Below, piece by piece: positions 52,890 to 64,000 of a stretch of DNA of 64,000 nucleotides. This stretch comes from Gordionus sp. m RMFG-2023. Taxonomy: Eukaryota; Nematomorpha; Gordioida; Chordodea; Parachordodidae. The stretch lies in the NCBI RefSeq assembly GCF_954871325.1, contig NC_088777.1, positions 54,226,703 to 54,290,702 of the forward strand, written 5' to 3'. The notes under the pieces were generated by a model that saw nothing but the letters and a program-made list of their open reading frames with translations, did not search any database and was not told the origin of the DNA. Positions within the stretch are counted from its first letter, which is position 1, and the number at the start of each line of letters is the position of its first letter. Made by a program: the position numbers and the translations under genes.

Positions 52890-53739
52890 TTTTTATATCT
52901 ATATATATTGTTAAATTAAATTTTTTGTACATTAATAAATATATATAATTTAAATAAAAATATTTAAACTATAAATGTATCAAATATTTAAGATGTTTTG
53001 AGCTTAGTATTCTTGTTTCAGGCTGTTGTTTTTTATGAATACTGGAGAATATTAGTGTTTTAATATTATTTGACTTTAAATTGATAACTAAAATAGTTTT
53101 TGATATTAAGATTTAGAATTTTGAACACTTGTTACAAATTAAAATTGATACTGGGATTAACTTTGAACCATGTTATAAAGCGCTATACTTTTTTTCAGGC
53201 GTTAATTATTCACTATTTTATTAAGAAGAAATTATGAGAGCAATTTTTCTCATATATTATATAAAGGTATAGATATCTATTATCGTAATTTCAGGATTAG
53301 TCAATATTTTTCTTGCTAAATAGGCTTAAAACGAGAGATTTTAAATAATAAATGCATATAAAAATTATTAAGATATTTTTATAATTAATTCTAAAATCTT
53401 AATCCTTTAAATTAATATTTAGAAATCTACACAATCTAGTTTCCAATATAATTTAAAATGTCATCGATAGAGATTGATATAAAAGATATTGGTGCAGATA
53501 ATATATACAAAGTTATTTCTCTGTACAATGATATGTAATTTCCTTCATGAGATATCGCATAAAATTTATTCTCGAAAAAAAAACAAGGTATAAATATCAT
53601 TGTATGATGTGCCAAGTAACTTTTATCCTAACTAGTAACTTCAAAGATTTAAGAATTTTATTATAAATTAAAATTACAAGAAATATATTAGCATCTCATT
53701 TTATCACTTAAAAATTATTATGTACCTTACTACTCGTAT

Positions 53740-55080
53740 ATATAATAACCATTTTTTGTCCCTTATCTATGATACATCCTCACTGATGTTTTAATTTAAC
53801 ATGTTTAGGATATATATTTTTAGCTATTTCCTTTAAAATAATTGAAAAAAATTCAAAAATAACGATTATGACAATTGTCACCTATATATATTACATCCTC
53901 ACTGAATTTTTAATTTAACATGTTTAGAATATATATTTTTAGCTATTTCCTTTAAAAAAATTTGAAAAAGTTGAAAAATAGCGATTATGACAATTGTCAC
54001 CTATCTATGATACATCATCACTGAATTTTTAATTTAACATGTTTAGAATATATATTTTTAGCTATTTCCTTTAAAAAAATTGAAAAAAGTTCAAAAATAA
54101 CGATTATGACAATTGTCACCTATCTATGATACATCCTCATTGAATTTTTAATTTAACATGTTTTGAATATATAATTTTAGCTATTTCCTTTAAAAAAATT
54201 TGAAAAAGTTCAAAAATAGCGATTATGACAATTGTCACCTATCTATGATGCATCCTCACTGAATTTTTAATTTAACATGTTTAGAATATATATTTTTAGC
54301 TATTTCCTTTAAAAAAAATTGAAAAAGTTGAAAAATAGCGATTATGACAATTGTCACCTATCTATGATACATCATCACTGAATTTTTAATTTAACATGTT
54401 TAGAATATATATTTTTAGCTATTTCCTTTAAAAAAATTTGAAAAAGTTGAAAAATAGCGATTATGACAATTGTCACCTATCTATGATGCATCCTCACTGA
54501 ATTTTTAATTTAACATGTTTAGAATATATATTTTTAGCTATTTCCTTTAAAAAAATTTGAAAAAGTTGAAAAATAGCGATTATGACAATTGTCACCTATC
54601 TATGATACATCATCACTGAATTTTTAATTTAACATGTTTAGAATATATATTTTTAGCTATTTCCTTTTAAAAAATTGAAAAAAGTTCAAAAATAACGATT
54701 ATGACAATTGTCACCTATCTATGATACATCCTCATTGAATTTTTAATTTAACATGTTTTGAATATATAATTTTAGCTATTTCCTTTAAAAAAATTTGAAA
54801 AAGTTCAAAAATAGCGATTATAACAATTGTCACCTATCTATGATACATCCTCACTGAATTTTTAATTTAACATGTTTAGAATATATATTTTTAGCTATTT
54901 CCTTTAAAAAAACTCAAAAAGGCTCAAAAATGGCGATTATGACAATTGTCACTTATCTATGGTACATCTTCACTGAAATTTTGATTTAACATGTCTACAA
55001 TATATATTTTTATCTATTTCATTTAAAAAAGTTCAAAAATAACCATCATAACAAATGACTCTTTTCTATGGTGCATTTTC
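53740..55080. repeat. Array of about 119-bp units, right arm
   Basis: Inverted counterpart of 50150-51490, with units reading cgattatgacaattgtcacc, tatctatgatacatcctcac and tgaatttttaatttaacatg. About ten full units. Some pairs of adjacent units repeat as larger blocks (a cat-cat / cat-cct alternation), suggesting unequal exchange within the arm. Confidence 0.92.
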
Positions 55081-55254
55081 ACTTAAAAATTTTAAAAAAT
55101 AACTATGATGAATAGTTAATCCAGAGCATTATAATTTAAAGAAGCTTTAAGTAACTTTCCCGCCTATAATATTAATATATACTAAATGTTATTTGACTTT
55201 TGGTCAAAAAAAATGATCTAGATATTGGACTTTAAGTCGTCTTTAAAAAAAAGA

Positions 55255-55700
55255 TCCATATTTTGGGTCGGATTGAATAAAACGACCCGATGTTTGAGTC
55301 TGAGTCAGAAAAACGACCCAAACTTTGAGTTGGAGTCGAAAAATACGATCTAAACTTCAAGTTTGAGTCGAAAAATACGACCCAAACTTATAGTTTGAGT
55401 CGAAAAATACGATCCAAACTTCTAGTTTGAGTCGAAAAATACGACCCAAACTTCAAGTTTGAGTCGAAAAATACGACCCAAATTTCAAGTTTGAGTCGAA
55501 AAATACAACCCAAATTTTTAGTCGGAGTCGTAAAAAACGACCCATATTTTGGGTCGAGGTCGTTTTTTTCGGCTTGTGCTTGAGTCGGAGTCGAAAAATA
55601 CGACCCATATTTTGGGTCGAAGTCGAAAAAACGACCCAAACATTGAGTCGGAGTCGAATAAAACGACCCGAGCTTTGGGTCCGGGTCGCGACTCGCGGCG
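55255..55700. repeat. CGACTC/GGGTCG ladder, right arm
   Basis: Inverted counterpart of 49500-50010: gagtcgaaaaatacgaccc and aaacttcaagttt units repeated, ending at gggtcgcgactcgcggcg just inside the terminal ttaacaacacta. The several overlapping ORFs here on both strands are repeat by-products. Confidence 0.88.
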
Positions 55701-55809
55701 TTTTAACAACACTACACCTCCCCATATATTTTATTATCTCAAATCTTTTTGATTCTATTTAAATATCCTCATTTTTATTAATTATTATTTTAAGAGAAAA
55801 CAGTATAGA

Positions 55810-55990
55810 AATATTACTTTATGTGAATATATCTTATGATATATCGAAAAATATCAAATTAATGCTACTTGAAAATGTAATTTTACCATATTTTGGACTA
55901 TATTTACATATTATCTTTGAAGAAGAAGATTTATTTATTTACCCTATACAAGGTATACATATGCATAATATATTCCTATTTTTATTTAGT
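55810..55990. repeat. Half copy of the 15 kb foldback MITE
   Basis: Matches the right arm at 15415-15570 (atatcgaaaaatatcaaatt, aatgctacttgaaaatgt, gtatacatatgcataatat). The left arm is missing. Confidence 0.7.
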
Positions 55991-56966
55991 TAAAATATAA
56001 CATATCAACATTCAGTTATGAGATTCGATAAACAAAGCTATCGAAGATTTTAAATATAGCCATCATATTTATTTTCAATATATAAAATTAAGATATATTT
56101 ATTTCGTTTATGGCTAGTATAAAATTTTTAAAAATATAGTGTATATTTAAGAAATGGTTGCTAACTTTTTTCTAGGTAAGACTTAATTATTTTTTTAAAT
56201 ACATAATTTACCAAGAAATTTTATTGCTTCAAGAGTTAGCTTGGTATTCTATTCTCTATAATAATATATTTTATTTAATTGTAAATATATAGATAAGATT
56301 AGTTAAATGTTATATAACACCTATGGCAATTCAGAGAGTTTTCTTAATCGACAAAATTAAAAAAATCGACTCAAAATTCGAGTCACGAATTCTAGGACGA
56401 CTGTTTAAATTCAATATTGAGATAATTAGAAATAATGATTTTGTATTAATAAATTTGAAACGAGTATTTTTATTAAATATTATTATCAAATTAAAAATAT
56501 TCTTGTATTAATAAATTAGAATCTAGATTTATGGCAAAACCCTCTAAAATACCCTAAATAGATTTCTAAACATGCTGCAATAAATAAAATAAGATTTTTA
56601 AACTTAGGGTACAAAAAATAATATATGTTAAAAAATGACACATTGATATACCCTAGCATATATAAGGCAATTTATCTAATAATAAAATTCTGAGTAATTT
56701 AACTTAGATATATATTATAAATAATTTATAATGCTTTTAATCGTATTTTAATTATTTTGGAGAAAATTATATTTATTTAGGGAATTAGTAATTTCTTATT
56801 TTTAAATGCAGTATGTAAATTGCCTAACTTGCACGCCTCAAATACTTGATTTTTTAAGGGTTGAAAAAAATGTGTAAGATATTTATTATAAGCCAATAAA
56901 TGAATATTTATCATTTTTCTTTAATAAATATATTAACGAAGCCTTTTTATTAAAATATTAATACAG
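55991..56966. other. Upstream flank of gene 2 modules
   Basis: About 56655-56860 matches 32660-32850 of gene 1. No convincing signal-peptide exon. The ORF at 56323-56511 is low-complexity. A very short ATG stretch at 56154-56175 before GGTAAG is discussed under rejected items. Confidence 0.5.
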
Positions 56967-57098
56967 TGCCTTTTTGCAAAGATGATAGTGAGTGTTTAAG
57001 TATGATGGATAATTCACTATGTGACTGGGATCACAAATGTCGTTGTAAAAGATATTATTATATGGAGAATTTAGGAGGAAAAAGGAAATGTATACTAA
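56967..57098 (+). CDS. Gene 2 module 1 exon
   Basis: The acceptor is attaatacag and the donor CTAA|GTATAT; 132 nt, phase 1 on both sides. C-x5-C-x8-C-x5-C-x-C-x14-C with the core ECLSMMDNSLCDWDHKCRC identical to gene 1. Differences from gene 1 concentrate at the edges and in the last loop (YYYMENLGGKRKC against YYYMDIFDGKWKC). Confidence 0.88.
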
Positions 57099-60000
57099 GT
57101 ATATAATCATACTTTATTGATATATTTTGATTATTAAAAATGATTATTTAATAATTTTTATATGTTATAGATATCTCTAATAAAAAATATTATTTACCGC
57201 AATTATAATGGGCAATACCTTCATCCCCCAACCCCCGAGTTTTCTGTTACAATAATATATTTACTTTATTAAATTTATAAAGTATATATATAACATATGA
57301 TGATTATTATAATTCACCATTTAATATAAATAATTTATATTTTATTTTAAAACATTCATACAAATATAAATTAAAATATAAAAATATTTTTATAATAATA
57401 TAGAAACTCCATTGAATAAATATTGTGACGATAGCAATGATTGTTTATCAAACTTCTGCGAGGAATATTTATGCAGGTGTGATCGCTGGCATTTTGAGAA
57501 TGATGGAATCTGTCATAGAAGTAAATAATGACATTGCTTATATTTTTGAGTTATTATGGCTACTTATTTTTAATAGGCCTAGTTAATATCGGGAAAAAAT
57601 TTACCGCTAACTTTATAGAAAATACATTTTAGAAAAACATTTATCGAAAACCTGATATAGCGAAATTATCGCGAATTAATAGCAAATTTTCTACCTCGAA
57701 TGTTTTGCTAAAGGTCATTATCGCGGTAGTACATAGCGAAGTAATAAATTTACACTCTTTTAATCTTTAATGTGCTTATACCAGTAAAAGTAAATTTTAG
57801 CAAATATATAAAACTTACATACCAAATAGTTCAATTATATAATTTAATAATGCTATTAAAAAATTAAAACCTCAAATAATTAATCAATCTGGAACCTATT
57901 TTTTTTTAAATATTATATGTATTAAAATAAAAGTGGGAATTTTAAATTCGCTATAAAATTTTCGCGATATATGTTTAGCGAAATAGTGATATTTATTTTT
58001 TTCTCCAAATCGCTCGTAACAAATTAAATATTTAAATAAAAATATAAATTTATATTTAATTTTATAATAAAAAAATATAAAGGTAATTGTATTTCGATTT
58101 GTCGGAAAACGTCTAAATAAAAAACACTCTTCATTTTTTAATATTTATAATATAAATATTTAATACATTCTAAATTATTTATTAAAAATACTAAATACAA
58201 ATATAAAAAAGAATTTTTTAATAGTATCTTAAATTTAAATATTAGCGTTACTTCCACCCCAATTTTATATAATGATTGCGAAGGCGAATGTTGTTAGAAT
58301 TACCTATTATCTGTTAAAAACATCTTATAAACAAAATATCTTAAAAATTGTAACTAATCTATATCTACTTCCAGTTCTATATTATTATCTTTATTATACA
58401 ATCGGTTTAATTTTCGTAAATACACATTTTATATTAATAATGGGATTAAATAGATTATCATTCGTTACCTCGGGTTGCAAATTTAATATTTAAAAAAACA
58501 AATTGTGAATTTTCATTTATATTCATGGTAAATAAATACTTTTAAATATAAATATTTGCGAATATTCTTAATTTTCATATTATTTTTTTATTATTTCTAT
58601 AATTATTCCCGAAGAATAAAATATAGAAAAAAATATTCACATGAGATAAGCGAATGTTTGTGCTAATTATCCTCTCTGATAAATAAATTAATTATAAAAA
58701 AAAATTCAAGCCTAAATCTTGAAGTTATATTTTCATATATTGCAAAATATTTATATAATAAAATATAAGTTAAATCACAATTTAATAACAAGCAATTAAT
58801 AATCAATTACTACAATTTATTAAATTTTAGACAACATTAGCAAATTCTTTCTTCCACTCCCTACTTCCCATAGAGCCTATTGCATACTCCTGAATTATTG
58901 AGATAATTAGCTCCATCCTCTAAGGTCGTACAATGTAATTTGAAAAGATTTTTTAATAAAATATAAGAATATTTACAAAAGGGTTAAGAGCAGGGTTTAC
59001 GAAATTCATTCAAACAAAAGCGGGAGAATCTAATCATATAAATAAAATTTTTATAAGAAATATTTTATTTAAAATATGAAATATTATGAGAGCCGGTAAT
59101 AATTTTACCCATCTTAAATACTTTGCAAACTGATTATGCATTATCTTAACTCTTAATTACCTTATAAAAAATACACTGTTTGTGAATCTGCTAAATTTGG
59201 CTTTTCATAAATACTTTAATATTTCAATATACTTTGTTCTGAAATTCACACTTGCGAACTGTTACATCTGATATAAGGCTTTAATTTTCAAGGTTTTCAC
59301 AAGAATAGATGCAACTTTTATATGCCGAATCCGATAAAAAATTAATTATAGGTTCACTAGCATTATTATTTATTTATCATTTCCATTTTTTGATGTATCG
59401 GCTAATAAAGAAAATATATAATTTTCATTCAAATCTGTTGCATAATATATTTAAAAAAGCCTTTAGGATATTGTATCTATACTAGTTATTTAACAAGAAA
59501 AGACAAACATATATACCAATTTACCAGTGTTGTTAAACGCTACTTTTAAAAGTATTGCGCTATCGCTACCGCTATCGTTTTCAAATGACTTTACGCTTAT
59601 TTGATTTTGTTTAAAAATATTTTTTATGTAACTTTATTTCCACAAATAAAATATTGGTATAAAAACATGACTATAATTTGTTACACACATATATATATAT
59701 ATATATAATTTATTTATTATTGCACTGTAATAATAATAACATTTCGTGTCATGAATATTACAAGTATTGTTATTATCTTCACCAAATATTCTATATTTAT
59801 TATATCTATTATAAAAAAATTAAAATAAATTTAAAACCTGAAAGCCTTCAGGAAATTAGACCCATTATTTGTAATCATCTTACAAACCTTGTTCTGAATT
59901 TTGTAAGACATATGGATTTCTGAAATAATATTTGTTCGAATATCATAAGCCTGACAGCGAATTATTCTTTTTAGAGCTAATGCTACAGATTTTCGTTTTA

Positions 60001-63000
60001 GATTTTTTGGATCAATCCAATGTGCGGTCACTCCTAAATAAGCTCTAAAAATATGAATATCATATTATAAATCAGAAAACAAACATTTTTATTTTCTATT
60101 GTGTGTCCAGCAATCTGTGTTGTACAGATGTAGAAGACATCTGATAGATTTAATATTAAAGATTCTTTCATTTTTTAAAGCTATCCAACATTCTTGCCAT
60201 CAATGTCTGCCGGCAAAATATCTTAGTACGGGGAAAATGTTTATTATCTTTATAAAAGAACTTATATCCACCAAGGATAATGGTTGAACAGTATCTATTT
60301 TAAAGTTCATTATGACTTTCTCAGCCAATTTTTGAGATACACCTGGTATTGATGAATCTAAATTGCTTAATTTTGTTTGAATTAAATTTGATTTGGAAGT
60401 AGAAATATCTTCTTCCATTACCCCAAAACTTTTGAGATATTTTTCAATCTCTTTATAATTTGAGGTGTGAACAGTCTAAAATTATAACAGTAATACTTAG
60501 AATAAAAGTTATGTAGGAAATAAGTAGATAAAAATGATTAAAATAACTATTTTAAAATGTTTTAAATTAATAAGATAAAATTTATGAATATATAAAAAAA
60601 TAGATTGGTCTTTGATTTAATTATTTTAAAAATTAAGGATTAGCCTACACATTGATATTAAATTTGCTATATTACCTTTAAATGTTTTTTTTCAAATTAA
60701 AGCTGCTTGTATGATTTGAGGATAAAATTTTGTAACACATTTTGCATCGAAACCGATATCCAGTAGTAATTTTTTCTTTAATATTAAAGTATTTTTTGAA
60801 TTTTGGAAAATGATAATTTATATTTTTCTCATTTTCCAAAGAAATTTCGCTATCTTCAACAATCTCACATTTTTAATAATTAGATTTATAATGCTAACTA
60901 GATTTATAATGTATATTATTAAATATAAATTTCAATTTCAAAATTAAATTAAATATAAGGATTATAATTTTAGATTTAATAAAAATTAAATTTTAATAAT
61001 TTTTAAATGTATTTATTATGTAAAATTGAAAGTAGCGAGCTACCGTTATCGCTATTTTTTTAAAAAAAGTAGCCCACTAAAGCTACCGCTACTGAATAGC
61101 GCGCTATTTTAACAACACTACAATTTACAACATCAATAAGAAAATATATAAACTTTTTTATACTATAAGCCATTTTTATTTTAATAATTGATTTACTTTT
61201 CATATAAAAAGTGATTCAATTATAATTCATCTTAAATCCAATAAAATCCCCTAGAAAATGTTTCTTGGTTTCATCATCAAGGATATTTTACACTATTTTT
61301 TAGACTGTGGTTCTTTCACATTTAATATTTTAGGCTATTTTTTAATAGTTGTAAATGTTATCTATATATAAATGGATAAGTAAATGTTTAACCATATTAT
61401 AATTGAATGTTGTTTTTGTTTATTACAAAATTATCATCAAATATATTATTATTTTTGAGATAGTTGGATGTTATTTAAAAAAAATTATCTATTTTTGCTT
61501 CGTTAAATATTTTTTTATACTGACATTAAATTTTGAATTGCAATTTGTACAAATTTCAAATTTAAATACAAAGAAATTAAATTCAAAGGAACCTCTTTTA
61601 TAGCAAGAATTAAAACTTTATTATAACTTTGAATCAGTAAATGATTAGGTAAGTATTTATTTTGACTATAATTTAAATTTCTAGTTGGTAGGATAACAAA
61701 TTTTAAAATATAAATTTAAATTTCAAAATTTATAAAATTTAAATCATAATTCATAATGAAAATATATTATTTTTGTTAAAGCTATATTATTAACTATGAA
61801 GCATTTTAAAATATTATTTAATCATTGTGCTCAATACATAATCGGAAAAATAAATCATATAAAATTAGACAATATATAAGATAATAAACAAATCAAACAA
61901 AGTTTCATTAAATCTGTGCCTTTAATTAAATTTACAAAACTGAATGATTTATTTACGATTTATAAAAAGATATTTAAATTGTTGACAAAAATAGATTTAA
62001 AAGAGTCATGTATTATTTTAAAAAAAGTGACATATATATATTTTGACAATTAAATAAAGATGTGATGTATCTCCAACTACAATCTTAAAAGTATGATAAT
62101 CGTTTTTTCTTTGCAGAATACTTTACATCTAATAAATATGCTTTGTTTAAATGTTTTGTTTTTAATTAATATATTTCATATTTTCCATTAAGCAATACTA
62201 ATTCTGTCAGTGACTTCAGAGATAACTTATTTTAGAAAATATTACGAAAATTTATCAATATGCTGAGAATATAATATTAAGCTAAAAATAATAGTTTAGA
62301 AATACATTAAATAATGATTAGGATTAAAAATTTATGGAATAAAAGCAATTTTATAAAAAAAATGAAAACAAAATTTTTTATATAATTGTAACATAGACAA
62401 AGTCCTGCAATATGGTTACTTAAAGACCTCCTAAATTTATGGAAAAAATATCCTTATGGCTTCCCTTTTCTCCAAAAATTCTGGATACGTATTTGTAGTC
62501 ATCAGACTATTAGCTCAGATGGAGCAGAATAACACATTATATCTAAGATAAAAATTTTATATAAAAATATATTGACCACTTGAAGTATACTGAATATAAA
62601 AAACACTATTTAAAGTAAATTAATTATAATTTGTTTTTACAATATTAAGAAAATTCATTATCAGATCCATGTAGTGATAACGTAGAATGTCAAAGTCACT
62701 ATTGTTACAATAAATATAAATGCCAATGTGATCCATTTATGTTGGATGAACTAGATGGTATTTGTATAGAAAGTAAATGTTTTTTTCAATTTTTTAAAGT
62801 ATTATTGCGGAAAATATATCTTATATCTTCTGAAATACATAACCTAAAATAAAAAAAACATCTCCTGATAGAATAATAATACTCCCCCAATTACTTATAT
62901 TAATCTTAATATAAATTATAATAAATAAATATGCAAATAATAATAAATATATTCAATTATCACAACACACTTCTATTTAAATTAGTCCAAACCCTTTATT

Positions 63001-64000
63001 TTAACAATAATTATTCCATTTCTATTTAGGCTCCACTTATATTCTCGCGTTTATCTATTAAAATTGTCTTCGTTCATTATCCTCAGACTTATTTTGGCTA
63101 ATAATATAGTCCAAAGTTCTAACGATGGCTATTCCAATAATATTGCTACATCCAAAAATTGTTTCTCCTAATATAAACTTGAAAGATTTGTTCAAGCGTT
63201 TATTATGTTTGAATTTAATGGCCTCTTGTAAAATGACTGTTTATCTATATTAGATGATTATTTCAATCTATTAACTATTGTTATAAATATTGATAGTTGC
63301 TTTTCGATTATCCTTTAATTTCTTCTAAAACTTTAATTTTTTTGTTTGGTACCTCTAACATCTTGTAAAAATCTTAGGTAGGACAAGGTGGTTTATCAGA
63401 TAGATAAGTTTAATATAATAAATAAATAAAGATTTGATTAAAAAATTCCTCATTCGTCTACTACTAAAAAACCTCTCTAGTGTCAATCTTGGTTATTTGC
63501 TATATAACGAGAATCTAAGGGTTAGCAAAGAATATACTGGAATGACTTATGTCTATACCATAATTTTAAGAGGTACGGGAAAGACTCTAACTTTAAGGGC
63601 CGACATGGTTCTAGCTGTTTATATTTTAAAGAACATTAATTCGCTATAGAAAAATTATCTAAATAATCTAAAATAAATTAGGGTTAGCGAACTTTCATAA
63701 CCTTATAAAATTCACCCCCTTATACCTATTTAATGGAAAAAGACCAGATAGGTTAACAAAATTCTTAGATTTGAAGAAAAAATCTTATTTGTATTTAAGC
63801 TGAAAGGTTAAAAATTAGAAATTGGTAATATATTCATAACCAAAATAAAATTTTCAATTGAAGTAAATTTTTGAAGGGGGTAATGTCGCCATACCTATCT
63901 TGAGTCTATTTTATTATTTCTATTTATGTATATAATCCTTTTATTAATTATGTGAATAATTTGAATTTTATATTAACAATTAATTAGAAAAATCAACCGG
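56967..64000 (+). CDS. Gene 2: tandem paralogue of gene 1 (partial in window)
   Basis: Exons at 56967-57098, 57404-57520, 62650-62772 and 63988-64000 (cut by the window end). They correspond in order, length and phase to modules 1-4 of gene 1. All four have intact reading frames, GT donors where visible, and conserved cysteines, so selection may still act on them. The signal-peptide exon is not found. The upstream region is occupied by the 6.3 kb hAT, and a decayed look-alike lies beyond it at 49105-49148. The gene may use another first exon or may have lost secretion. Intron 2 holds a 1.6 kb hAT that gene 1 lacks. Expected product: secreted EB/EGF-like modular protein, function unknown. Confidence 0.75.
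57099..57403 (+). other. Gene 2 intron after module 1
   Basis: 305 bp, without insertions. It matches the two ends of the corresponding 3.1 kb gene 1 intron, so it probably shows the ancestral size. Confidence 0.7.
57404..57520 (+). CDS. Gene 2 module 2 exon
   Basis: The acceptor is ataataatatag and the donor AGAA|GTAAAT; 117 nt, phase 1. C-x5-C-x4-C-x4-C-x-C-x10-C (KYCDDSNDCLSNFC, LCRCDRWHFENDGICHR). Its normal GT donor contrasts with the GC in gene 1. Confidence 0.88.
57521..59516 (+). other. Gene 2 intron after module 2, first part
   Basis: The first 250 bp match gene 1 intron 3. The rest is AT-rich without recognised genes; the ORF at 58272-58493 has no motif or splice support. Confidence 0.5.
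59525..61120 (-). mobile_element. 1.6 kb hAT transposon, internally deleted
   Basis: Starts cagtgttgttaaa and ends tttaacaacacta, with a perfect 8-bp target duplication, caatttac, at 59517-59524 and 61121-61128. Subterminal regions repeat ctaccgctatcg-like words on both sides. The minus strand carries the N-terminal and middle part of a hAT transposase; the catalytic and dimerisation end is missing. It sits in the intron between modules 2 and 3 of gene 2 and is absent from gene 1. The ends resemble those of the 6.3 kb hAT, so one source may have mobilised both. Confidence 0.9.
59831..60420 (-). pseudogene. Partial hAT transposase
   Basis: The 5' piece (60418-60200) has SNLDSSIPGVSQKLAEKVIM and QPLSLVDISSFIKI. 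The 3' piece (60031-59831) has TAHWIDPKNLKRKSVALALK, IHMSYKIQNKVCKMITNNGS and NFLKAF. Between them, near 60110, TDCWTHNRK lies just before an AT-rich gap of about 70 bp that ends in TTTTTAG and resumes as AYLGV; it looks like a retained intron. The D of T-D-C-W-T and the N-G-S-N block fit the hAT RNase H-like fold. The remainder of the protein is deleted. Confidence 0.8.
61129..62649 (+). other. Gene 2 intron after module 2, last part
   Basis: AT-rich; no module exon, RNA gene or repeat family recognised. The short ORF at 61403-61603 has no motif. Confidence 0.5.
62650..62772 (+). CDS. Gene 2 module 3 exon
   Basis: The acceptor is acaatattaag and the donor GAAA|GTAAAT; 123 nt, phase 1. C-x5-C-x4-C-x5-C-x-C-x11-C (DPCSDNVECQSHYCYNKYKC, QCDPFMLDELDGICIE). 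It equals gene 1 exon 4 in length, but the fourth cysteine has shifted by one position, a compensating change within the module. Confidence 0.87.
62773..63987 (+). other. Gene 2 intron after module 3
   Basis: About 1.2 kb without the piggyBac and hAT MITE found in the gene 1 equivalent. The ORF at 63434-63649 shows no known motif and no splice logic. Confidence 0.5.
63988..64000 (+). CDS. Gene 2 module 4 exon, start only
   Basis: The acceptor taattag and the first bases AAAAATCAACCGG match the start of gene 1 exon 5 (AAAAATCAACTGG), giving K-S-T-G. The window ends here. The upstream intron words (gaattttatattaacaa) also match gene 1. Confidence 0.75.

Larger units (their letters stand above)
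49442..55714. mobile_element. 6.27 kb hAT transposon with giant inverted repeats
   Basis: The ends are tagtgttgttaa and ttaacaacacta, flanked by a perfect 8-bp target duplication, cacctccc, at 49434-49441 and 55715-55722. The arms run inward from 49442 to about 52215 and from about 53136 to 55714, giving inverted repeats of about 2.6-2.8 kb. Each arm contains, from the outside, a CGACTC-rich ladder, about ten copies of a unit of about 119 bp, then roughly 700 bp of unique sequence. The left arm carries about 115 bp (around 51590-51705) missing from the right. The 0.92 kb centre retains a hAT transposase C-terminal fragment. The element cannot make a whole transposase and would be non-autonomous. 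It sits upstream of gene 2. Confidence 0.92.

Noticed and set aside
56154-56175. Possible mini first exon of gene 2 (ATG ... CTAG|GTAAG, phase 1)
   Set aside because: The peptide MVANFFLG is too short for a signal peptide and there is no similarity to gene 1 exon 1. The phase match alone is weak evidence.
63434-63649. 71-residue plus-strand ORF in a gene 2 intron
   Set aside because: No cysteine module, no known motif, no splice-site logic.

Overview
This is a very AT-rich (roughly three quarters A+T) animal nuclear window. It has short phase-1 exons with AT-rich introns, hAT and piggyBac DNA transposons, many foldback MITEs, decayed retroelement tails and no prokaryotic features. The gene architecture (secreted chains of six-cysteine EB/EGF-like modules) and the transposon types suggest an arthropod. 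A copepod such as a caligid sea louse is possible, but I cannot prove the species from sequence alone.

The main host content is a family of multi-exon genes that appears to have no continuous long ORF. Gene 1 (29800-46585, +) starts with a signal-peptide exon. It continues through six cysteine-rich exons at 33461-33592, 36719-36835, 37794-37916, 41564-41680, 44079-44195 and 46332 onward. Every junction is phase 1 and each exon carries one module of the form C-x5-C-x(4-8)-C-x(4-6)-C-x-C-x(9-14)-C. Joined, these exons give about 310 residues if the last exon reads through to the stop at 46583. Gene 2 is a tandem paralogue with exons at 56967-57098, 57404-57520, 62650-62772 and 63988 onward. It is cut by the window end, and its exons match modules 1-4 of gene 1 in order. 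The two copies differ in which transposons sit in which introns.

Layout. 1-12 kb: dispersed repeat families (called R1 to R5 here), nested MITEs and one retroelement tail fossil. 12-23 kb: mostly gene-free AT-rich DNA with palindromic MITEs, a fragment of a Ty3/gypsy-like RNase H, and hAT debris. 23.8-25.8 kb: a decayed hAT on the minus strand. 26.0-26.6 kb: another retroelement tail. 29.8-46.6 kb: gene 1, with a piggyBac (38587-41038) and a small hAT MITE in one intron and a tail fossil with a TTTC microsatellite in another. 49442-55714: a 6.27 kb hAT with inverted repeats of about 2.6-2.8 kb, a perfect 8-bp target duplication, two opposed arrays of a roughly 119-bp repeat, and a hAT C-terminal fragment in the centre. 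57-64 kb: gene 2, with a 1.6 kb hAT (59525-61120, perfect 8-bp target duplication) in an intron.

Everything here is read by eye. Exon boundaries rest on reading frame, cysteine spacing, splice dinucleotides and agreement between the two paralogues. Expression, exact family names of repeats and species need searches that I could not run.
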